NCBI GenBank assembly: GCA_902774185.1
Contig: CACYHE010000008.1
Span: forward strand, 84,978 to 148,977
From: an uncultured Bacteroidales bacterium
Lineage (GTDB): Bacteria; Bacteroidota; Bacteroidia; Bacteroidales; Paludibacteraceae
Length of the DNA: 64,000 nucleotides
Direction of reading: 5' to 3'
Position 1 is the first letter of the stretch, and every line of letters starts with the position of its first letter. Below are positions 48,544 through 56,100 of the stretch, piece by piece. A model generated the notes under the pieces. The model searched no databases and was not told the DNA's origin. It saw only the letters and a list, made by a program, of their open reading frames with translations. A program made the position numbers and the translations under genes.

Positions 48544-51336
48544 TTATAATGCAAATCGAACGGTTATCTTCACGCCGTTTCGTCCCCAAGCCGGGATACG
48601 TCTACGTGCCTGTATCATATTTCCGTTGCCGTCCGGTACTTGGAACGGCAGTTCGTAGTCGTTATAGGTCAGACGGCGTACATAGTCGATACGGATGAAC
48701 TTGAAGATATTCTCAAATCCGGCAGTGATCTCCATATATGGCAGTTTACCGATAGGGGTAGAGGTGCGGAATCCGTCCAAGATATAACCGTTGGCATCGA
48801 AAGCTTTGCTGATATCGCCATCGGGCCAAGGAGTATGCGGGAACTCATACAGTCCTGTTCCGGTTTCCAAATAGGGGTTGTTCTTCTTGGTCAAACCGCC
48901 GTAGATACCGGAGAAGGAAACGACGCCACGCAGTTTGAGCTTGTTGATTCCCGGGATGCGGTTGAGGATCCAGCCTTTGAAATAATAGGTCATGTACAAA
49001 CCTACGTATTCATCCATCATGAACTCCATCGGTTTCATCTGGTTGAACGCACGTTGTGCCAGGAAGATACTGGTACTGCTCTGCGGGATGTAGAGGTGGG
49101 TGAACGGTGTCTTTTGCCAAACCATACCGGTCTGTACACGCATGTCGAGGTGCCCGAAGGCGGAGAACCAGAACCGCTTGTCGAAGAGGAACTCGGTGCG
49201 GTTATAGAGGAATCCGTCTCCGCCGTTATGACGGTCATCCAGGTACCCGACGTAGTGGGTCAGTTTGAAGGTCGGTGCATCTTTCTCCAAGGCGAACGGA
49301 CTCTCGATACCCATGCGGTCAATATAGACACGGCTACCCGGTGAATACTGCAGTTCGACGTATCCTTCGTAGTTCCGATAGGACTTGATATCGGTCGTGC
49401 TTGCGCTCCAAGTAGAGTCAGCGTTCATCATCCAGTTCATTCGGTTGTAGCGTAAAGCTCCGGCAGCTTCGTTGTTACTGAAATCAAAACCCGCCTTGAT
49501 GGACAGTTTGTTCCGCCATTCCTTCATGTAGTCCAGTTTGGCATGGAAGACATACTGGTCAAAACCCAGGGATGGCTTATTGATCGGTATAGACATCAGG
49601 ATGTGGTCACGCCGGATGACATCGGTCATCTGTCCGGGTTCCTCCACATCGTACTGTCCCGTCAGTTGGATATGATGCCTTAACCCGTCGTAGGGTTGGT
49701 TCTTATGCTTGTCGAAGGTCCAAACGAGCGTTCCGCTGTATTTGGGCCGCAGGTCGGTGGTACCGAAGGCTACGTAACCCCGGAAGAAGAACTGGTCATG
49801 CAGTTTGGCGGTACTGGTACCCCCCACACGGACACGGACACCTTCGAGCAGGTTCCAACTGACGAAGTTATAGATGGGTCCGAAGTCGAACTTACTAAGG
49901 TCCAAATCCTTTGCCGGTGTAGTAGCCACGAACTCCGAAGTGACGGCATTGACGGTTGCAATGGCACTGGCGATCTTGGGATTGTTCGTCATCTCGCCTA
50001 CCAACTCATATACCGAGTTTTCGTAGCGCGTCAAGGGTTCGGGACGCAAGGTATCCCATGCGGCTGCACCTAAACGGGCTGCTGTAGAGTCATTGGTCTC
50101 CACCTCATCGGCGGTCAGGCTGGAGAAGGTCTCCTTCGGTATCGGCGTGTCCAGATCCCAACCGGTGTAGATCTTGGTCTGCCGGGCTAACATACCCCGT
50201 TTATTATTCATGATATAGAACTTGGCGTAAGTCGTCGTGCGGTCGGGTGCCCAAAGGCCGTTCTCCAACTGCCGGTAACTATGCTCGACGGAGTAGTTGC
50301 TGACGAAGTTGAGGTTGATATCGGGCGGTACGTTGATGGCGTATTTCTTAAGCCGGAACGTACTATCGTTGACGATATAGAGGTGTCCGGTGAAACCGTA
50401 ACTCTCTGAGTTAACCGGCACGAAGGCAAGGTCGATACAGGGATAACCGTCCACCATGATCGTATCCATGATGTAATACTGATAGAACGTGACCGCCAGG
50501 GTAGAGGAGAGTGGGGATACGAAACGGTTGAACAGCAGGTTCATGTTGTTGTCGTTGATCTCCACATCCTTGAAGATGGCGTTGACGTTCTCTTGGAAAC
50601 TACCCTGGGAAACGAGGTCCTCCACACCGAAGATACGTTTCTTCTGCAGGATCTTCTTCTCTCGGTGCGGCTTACGCTGGTAGTACTCTTCGCTGATATG
50701 TTCCCGAAGCGAAATGGTGATATTGGGATAAACACCTGTTGTATCGATATATTTGCGTACAAACTGATAGTCTTTCCAGAAGGGTTTGTCCCAATTCACT
50801 TGGATGTTATCCAGTGCGAAGGACATACGGGAGTAGGTTTGTGCCGTGTATTGGTCCGCTGACTTGACGCAGAACGAGTCCTTATGCGCGATGACATTCT
50901 TGATGAGCTCGACGGCAGGGTTGCCTTTGCGTTTGTAATCGCGTTTGCGGTTCTTCGGCGTGACAACGATATCCTGCAGACCATAGACGTCGGGTGTCAT
51001 CTTGATCTTGACATCCTTACGGTTCTGCCCTTTGCGCAGCGTCAGCATCTCGGTTTTATAACCCAACATCTGGAAGTTAAGCGTGTTATATCCGGCGGTG
51101 TTACTGATGGTGAAATTACCGTCTAAGTCGGAGGTGGTACCTACCTCCGAAGCCACCATACCTTTGTTGGTGGTGGATTTGAGGAAGTAGATCTGTACGA
51201 ACGGCAAGGTCTCTCCCGTGTCGCCATCTACCACCACACCGGAGATACTTGTCGTCTGTGCTACTTCTTGTGCGTGAATAAGAGCACAGAATACAGAACA
51301 CAGAAGACAGACTACTATATGTTTGATAAATCTCAT
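48544..51336 (-). CDS. DUF5686 outer-membrane protein with CarboxypepD-regulatory-like domain
   Basis: A 930-residue exported protein. Signal peptide (FIKHIVVCLLCSVFCALIHA), then ISGVVVDGDTGETLPFVQIY, a CarboxypepD_reg-like domain at about 30-118, then the DUF5686 region (KGNPAVELIKNVIAHKDSFC near 140) and a C-terminal barrel of the Omp85/TamA-like type ending NGVKITVRFAL. Family members are outer-membrane proteins of unknown role common in Bacteroidetes. The signal peptide core LCSVFCAL is encoded by an ACAGAACACAGAAGACAGAC repeat (51287-51318). ATGA overlap with the DAHP synthase gene. Confidence 0.88.
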   Translation of the reverse strand: MRFIKHIVVCLLCSVFCALIHAQEVAQTTSISGVVVDGDTGETLPFVQIYFLKSTTNKGMVASEVGTTSDLDGNFTISNTAGYNTLNFQMLGYKTEMLTLRKGQNRKDVKIKMTPDVYGLQDIVVTPKNRKRDYKRKGNPAVELIKNVIAHKDSFCVKSADQYTAQTYSRMSFALDNIQVNWDKPFWKDYQFVRKYIDTTGVYPNITISLREHISEEYYQRKPHREKKILQKKRIFGVEDLVSQGSFQENVNAIFKDVEINDNNMNLLFNRFVSPLSSTLAVTFYQYYIMDTIMVDGYPCIDLAFVPVNSESYGFTGHLYIVNDSTFRLKKYAINVPPDINLNFVSNYSVEHSYRQLENGLWAPDRTTTYAKFYIMNNKRGMLARQTKIYTGWDLDTPIPKETFSSLTADEVETNDSTAARLGAAAWDTLRPEPLTRYENSVYELVGEMTNNPKIASAIATVNAVTSEFVATTPAKDLDLSKFDFGPIYNFVSWNLLEGVRVRVGGTSTAKLHDQFFFRGYVAFGTTDLRPKYSGTLVWTFDKHKNQPYDGLRHHIQLTGQYDVEEPGQMTDVIRRDHILMSIPINKPSLGFDQYVFHAKLDYMKEWRNKLSIKAGFDFSNNEAAGALRYNRMNWMMNADSTWSASTTDIKSYRNYEGYVELQYSPGSRVYIDRMGIESPFALEKDAPTFKLTHYVGYLDDRHNGGDGFLYNRTEFLFDKRFWFSAFGHLDMRVQTGMVWQKTPFTHLYIPQSSTSIFLAQRAFNQMKPMEFMMDEYVGLYMTYYFKGWILNRIPGINKLKLRGVVSFSGIYGGLTKKNNPYLETGTGLYEFPHTPWPDGDISKAFDANGYILDGFRTSTPIGKLPYMEITAGFENIFKFIRIDYVRRLTYNDYELPFQVPDGNGNMIQARRRIPAWGRNGVKITVRFAL
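51287..51318 (-). repeat. in-frame ACAGAAGAC-type repeat encoding signal-peptide residues
   Basis: Plus strand AGAATACAGAACACAGAAGA then CAGAC; coding strand gives VCLLCSVFC. The same units occur in mutS2 (63343-63363) and near 28680-28705. Confidence 0.65.
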
Positions 51337-52343
51337 TCCTGTTGTTTTAAACTCTCTTTATGAATGATTTCCCAAATACGTAGGGCAAAATCCCCTTTAT
51401 CTTTTATTCGCTCAACGATTTGTTGGTATCTCTCCGGTTGTAGCGGCGTGATATGATGTGCTTTCTTCCATTCGCCGATACGACGACTGACGTCCATACG
51501 TGCCGCTATCGTATCCCACAAGGCCTTGTCCAACTCATCTATCTCGGCGCGCAGCCAGGACAGTTCGGTGTTGTTTGATGTCGTTTGAGGTTGTTTGAGG
51601 TTGTTCGAAATGGTTAACGATGTCAAACCTTCAAACAAATTCAAACCATTCAAACTATCCGGCGTAATCTGCTGGGCATTATCCGATAAAGCTTTCTCCG
51701 GACAACAGTGTACTTCGATCATCGCGCCATCGAGACCCAATTCGGCTATCTTCTTGAGTAGCTCCGGTACTTGTGCGGCATCGCCGCTCATGTGACTGGG
51801 GTCAAGGAGCATGGGGACATCAGGACGAGCCGTTCGTACGTCATGCGCCATGGACCAGCAAGGTTGATGGTTACATCCCCGATGGACCGCCATCACCGGT
51901 AATCCGGTTTTCTCCAAACGCTCGATATTGCCGAGCCATAAGGCTGGGTCGGCGTTAACGGGGTTTTTGATTAGGACCGCCTTCCCATTATCGGTCTGTG
52001 CTCCAAGAGCGTCCGCTATCGCTTGTACGGCTATCGGGTTGGCACTTGTTCGTGCGCCTATCCAGAGATAGTCGATACCGGCTTTGCGGGCAGCGGTTAC
52101 ATGTTCAGGGGTGGCTACTTCGGTTGCCACCGGGATACCGAGGGTGTTTTTTACTTCCGCTAACCATTCCAGCCCCTCATCGCCTGCGCCTTGGTACGTG
52201 TCCGGGCGCGTACGCGGTTTCCATACGCCTGCGCGAAAAATAAAAGGAACACTGCACTGCGCCTTAATGGCACGTGCAGTATCCATCACCTGTTCGCGAC
52301 TCTCTGCGCTACAGGGACCGAATATATAGGTCTGGTTTGCCAA
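51333..52343 (-). CDS. DAHP synthase fused to type II chorismate mutase
   Basis: 336 residues. The N-terminal DAHP synthase (type I-beta, KDO8PS-like) shows FGPCSAES, RAGVWKPRTRPDTYQGAG, IKNPVNADPALW, VHRGCNHQ, LLDPSHMSGD and EVHCCPEKALSDNAQQ, about residues 8-240; the C-terminal AroQ mutase is LSWLRAEIDELDKALWDTIA to the end. Joins erythrose-4-phosphate with PEP and converts chorismate to prephenate, first and branch-point steps for aromatic amino acids. Between the domains an inverted CAAAC element is translated (LTSLTISNNLKQPQTTSNN). It begins with TTG at 52343, right at the end of a repeat, and lacks the usual residues before GPCSAE. Confidence 0.94.
   Translation of the reverse strand: MANQTYIFGPCSAESREQVMDTARAIKAQCSVPFIFRAGVWKPRTRPDTYQGAGDEGLEWLAEVKNTLGIPVATEVATPEHVTAARKAGIDYLWIGARTSANPIAVQAIADALGAQTDNGKAVLIKNPVNADPALWLGNIERLEKTGLPVMAVHRGCNHQPCWSMAHDVRTARPDVPMLLDPSHMSGDAAQVPELLKKIAELGLDGAMIEVHCCPEKALSDNAQQITPDSLNGLNLFEGLTSLTISNNLKQPQTTSNNTELSWLRAEIDELDKALWDTIAARMDVSRRIGEWKKAHHITPLQPERYQQIVERIKDKGDFALRIWEIIHKESLKQQE
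51569..51657 (-). repeat. inverted CAAAC-family element forming the DAHPS-CM linker
   Basis: On the coding strand: GTTTGAATGGTTTGAATTTG units, a core CGTTAACCATTTC, then CAAACAACCT units. It matches the arrangement in the rimP leader. Confidence 0.88.
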
Positions 52344-52344
52344 A

Positions 52345-52377
52345 TAGTAAATGGTAAATGACCAAATGGTAAATGGC
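52345..52377 (-). repeat. post-stop TTTACCATT element between the 52378 lipoprotein and DAHPS genes
   Basis: Minus strand reads ATTTACCATTTGGTCATTTA then CCATTTACTATTTG, starting within a few bases of the lipoprotein stop and ending at the DAHPS TTG start. Confidence 0.85.
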
Positions 52378-52809
52378 TTAGTACGTCAGCTGCAGACGGA
52401 AGAGCATTTTTTCCGGAGTATCCCCTTCCGGATAATAGAAATCCGAGATGGTGTACATGATCTCTACAAACTCCACCCCCACGGCATAGTCGATGTGTTG
52501 CTCATAGAAGATGGTCTGACCTCCTACGTTTTGGGACTTGTAGGAAGTCTCCGGCAGCACTACCTGATAATCACCGTAATCACGATTGATGCTCCACTCG
52601 CCGTAGTTATAGACGTCCTTGTTGAGCTCCGGCACTTCGAACCGGCAGTAGTACGTATTGAGTTGGTCGTCATACTGCCATTCTCTTACTTTCAGATCTA
52701 CAGTCTGCTTGTGGAATTTGGTTTTGCAGTCACATTGGGTCTCCACCTTACAACTGTTCATTCCGACCATGGCCAAAGCCATGAGGCACAAAAATACAAT
52801 CTTTTTCAT
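52378..52809 (-). CDS. predicted lipoprotein, 143 residues
   Basis: N-terminus MKKIVFLCLMALAMVGMNSC places a lipidated cysteine at residue 20. The mature part opens with CxC motifs (KVETQCDCKTKF) and continues as predicted antiparallel strands (DLKVREWQYDDQLNTYYCRF, YGDYQVVLPET, EQHIDYAVGVEFVEIMYTI), probably a small beta-barrel or sandwich. No family recognised. ATG 52809 follows a consensus promoter; this is the first gene of the operon that continues with DAHPS-CM, DUF5686, the 47736 barrel and the sulfatase-fold enzyme. Confidence 0.78.
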   Translation of the reverse strand: MKKIVFLCLMALAMVGMNSCKVETQCDCKTKFHKQTVDLKVREWQYDDQLNTYYCRFEVPELNKDVYNYGEWSINRDYGDYQVVLPETSYKSQNVGGQTIFYEQHIDYAVGVEFVEIMYTISDFYYPEGDTPEKMLFRLQLTY

Positions 52810-52850
52810 ATCAATCACGATAAATTAATTTACGATATTAAAATCGGCTG

Positions 52851-52881
52851 CAAAGGTACAAAAACTATTCCAAATGTGCAA
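52851..52881 (-). promoter_or_regulatory. promoter of the lipoprotein-DAHPS-DUF5686 operon
   Basis: Minus strand TTG (52881-52879), 20 bp, TACCTTTG (52858-52851); -33 region TTGCACATTTGG. Confidence 0.83.
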
Positions 52882-52949
52882 ATATGATGCCAAATAATTG
52901 CAAAATTTCTTAAAAATTGTACATTTATTTAGCATAACTATACAAAAAC

Positions 52950-52982
52950 AGCGTCTCTCTGATGGAAAGACGCTATTTTTTT
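52950..52982. terminator. terminator after the giant 53164 gene and its small companion
   Basis: AGCGTCT (52950-52956) pairs with AGACGCT (52968-52974), loop CTCTGATGGAA, with a T run on the plus side (52976-52982) and TGTTTTTGTA on the minus side. Confidence 0.8.
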
Positions 52983-53001
52983 GTGTGCGATCAAATGATC
53001 G

Positions 53002-53142
53002 TTAGAAATCCACGGTTGTTGACTTTGGAGCTAACTGAGGTTGTCCTTCACCTTGCTCTCCACCTACTGAGGTTATGTTGCAAACAAACGTGTCAGACAT
53101 AAGTGGTTGGCAATACGTTGCCGGTTTCAAATATGTTCTCAT
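53002..53142 (-). CDS. small protein, 46 residues, downstream of the giant surface protein
   Basis: A frame from ATG 53142 to TAA 53002 gives MRTYLKPATYCQPLMSDTFV followed by CNITSVGGEQGEGQPQLAPK and a VDF end. It lies 21 bp after the giant gene on the same strand and before the shared terminator. Bacteroidales genomes carry many such 45-60 residue proteins beginning MK(K/R)xYxxPxT and with a Gly-rich middle; this looks like one. Function unknown; the two cysteines could pair after export. Confidence 0.65.
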   Translation of the reverse strand: MRTYLKPATYCQPLMSDTFVCNITSVGGEQGEGQPQLAPKSTTVDF

Positions 53143-53163
53143 AATGCGATAATATTTTGCTGT

Positions 53164-56100
53164 TTATTGTACACGTGCACCTTGTGCGTTATAGGTAGCG
53201 CCATCGAGGATGATGTAGAGCTGACCGTTGACGATTTGCTTATTTGTGATTTGTAATTGGTCATTGGTCATTTCGATGCCGGTAGGCATGCCTGCACCCG
53301 GGCTGAGCGGGAAGCCACGACGAGCGACTACACTTTGCGGTTGTGATGCAGCAGGAATCTCCAGATAAGCCTTGCCGGCTTTGTTCTCAAACGATCCTAC
53401 ACCATAGTTGGCTCCGGTACCATACGGCCAGTAGAGACCTACGACGTTCTCACTATTGAGCGAGAGGATGTAGTGTACCAATTCGTTATTGATCTCTTGA
53501 TTAGCAACCGTACCCTTCATCATGTTAGCGGATACATCAACACCCATGTAACGGCTGTCACCCTCGTAGAAGTCATAGTTGCCTTGCGGCGCATGGAGCA
53601 GTACGCCGGTGTTTGCCGGGATGCGATAGATACGCTCTGTGGTCAGGTGGATACCATCAAGACCTGTGATGATATATGCCTCTACCTCATCCGGAACATC
53701 GAAGCCTGTTGCGCTGTACAGCGTAGCGTACTCGTATTGCGAAATCGCAACCTCGGTAGCATCGGTTTCTTTGAAGTGGATCGTCAACGTATTGGTAGAG
53801 ATGGTATATTTAAAGGTGTATGTGCCAGCTTTGAAGGCATTGAGGTTAGCTTGTGTAGCTTCATAAACCATCTGTACATCGGTGTTCCAATAGTAGTTGA
53901 AGTTATAGTTTGCACCGTACCAAGATCCGTTATGCACGAGTTTAAAGGCGTAGTCTGTATTTTCAGCAAGTGTTACCTCCAAGGTAGCAACATCACCGCT
54001 GACAGAGAACTTGTAATTCGGATCAGCCGGAGCCCAATTATTGAGCTTGTCGCAAGCGAGGAAGATATTTTGCGGTATCGGCATTGCTTCGCCTTCCGGA
54101 TAAGTAACGGTTATTTGACGATAGGTATCGGATTCCGGATCCAGATCAATCGTGAAGATGTAATTGCCTGCTGCATACGGAGTCATCAGTACGTTCTCGC
54201 CAGAAGCATTGGCAAGGATAGTAACCGTGTTGTCATCCTTGGTGATCGTCTTCTGCGGGTCACAACCGCGCCAGTTGCCATTATCAACGAGTTTAAAGGA
54301 GATGTCGCTATACTCCGTGATATTGACGGTTACGGATGCTTCTTTAGAGTCCTCGTTTTCTTTCATGAAGCGGTATGCATTCGGAGCGTCCCAACCCATG
54401 ATTGAACCAACGAGGAAGATCTTAGTAACCGGTTGATCACATTCTGCCAAGGTAGCGTACCACTCACCATCGTAGTAGTATGGTTTATCCGGATCAATCG
54501 TCATATTTTCCGTTTGGTTGCCAGAACCGCCGTTACCATTATTGAAGATGGCTGTGGTATATCTACCTGCAGGAATCGTGATGGAATAAACGGCATAAGT
54601 GTGTCTGGTGGTACTTTCTCCAGTAGCAGTCATTGTCTCACCCGGCCAGTTGGCATTCTTTACCTCGTTAGCGCCGAATGCGTAAGCGTGGATATTGCTC
54701 CAACCTTCTTTGTTGACGAAGTAGAGGGTGAGCGGGTTATAAACATTAACTGTTTTGGTAGCAGCCATCTCTCCTTCATCTCCGGTAACGGTTACTTTGA
54801 ACGTATATTCGCCGGTAGCCGCAAAGGTGTACGGATTATCTTCCAATGTAGCGAACTCGCCTTCATCGATCTTCAATTGGTAGGAGTACGACGGATTTGT
54901 CAGGTTTGTTGTAGCAGTGATAGATACTTGCTCTCCTACGATATATGCATCGTTGAGGTTGGTGATATTAACTGCCGGTTCAAGTGTCCAGTAGTACGAA
55001 GCACCGTCAGCTGCAACTTTGACAATATTCTGATAGCCGTTAGGAAGGGTGAATTTCTGAGCGTTCCAACCGTTCTTCTCGGTCTTAATGAAGTCTTGGA
55101 GCGTGCTCCATGTGACATCGGTCGTGAAGGTAATCGTTTTGACTGTACCTGCACCGTTGGCGTCATGAGCCAAGTTCGTTGACTGATCACCATAGGGGAA
55201 GTTAACGCCCTTCACTTCACCGCTGACATCCGAGAAGTCCACTTTGATGACTTCGCCGTTATGGTAAGTGCGGGTTGCGTAAACTTCTATTTCATGCTCA
55301 TTATAAGCCACTGGATCACCTTCTCCGTTCTCCAGAGCTTCCACTTTCAATGTGTAAGTTCCAAGTGCATCAAACGTATGCGGTGAGGTGATAGCAGCGT
55401 AGTCACCAACTGCAGGCTTAACGTAGTAATTGTAGGTAGGATTCTCTACGTTAGAAGTAGCAGCAAGTGTTAACGGAGTATTTACCTGTACCGTAGCGGC
55501 TACACCATCAAAGTTTACATAAATAGCAGGATCAATTTCTGCCAAAGTAGCTTTCCATTCTCCTTGGAACTTACCTTCGCCATCAGTGCTACTCGTCAAG
55601 AAATAATGTTTCGTGTCATCAATGGTCAAATTGACTGTTTGCTTGCTCGATCCATTAAAGATGACATTGCTGTATACACCCTCAGGTATTGTGAATGAGT
55701 AAACATCGTAATTATGTCCTTCTGTCTTAACTCCGGTATTCGTCATCGGGTCACCCGGCCAATCGGTTTTACCAGGACTAAAGAAATAGATATTCACACC
55801 TTCCCAACCTTCTTTGTTAACAAAGTACAGGGTGAGCGGGTTGTAAACATTTACTGTTTGCGTAACCGACTTACTTCCTTCGTCACCGGTAGCCGTTACT
55901 TTGAAGGTATATTCGCCGGCAACGGCAAAGGTGTACGGATTATTTTCCAATTCTACGTACTCACCCTCATCTATCTTTACTTCATAAGAATAGGATGCAT
56001 TAGTGAGATTGGAACTAGAAGAAAGTGTTGCATTCTCTCCTACGAGATATCTATTCTCTAAACCGGACAATGTAACTGTAATCGGATCGCATTCTTCCAA

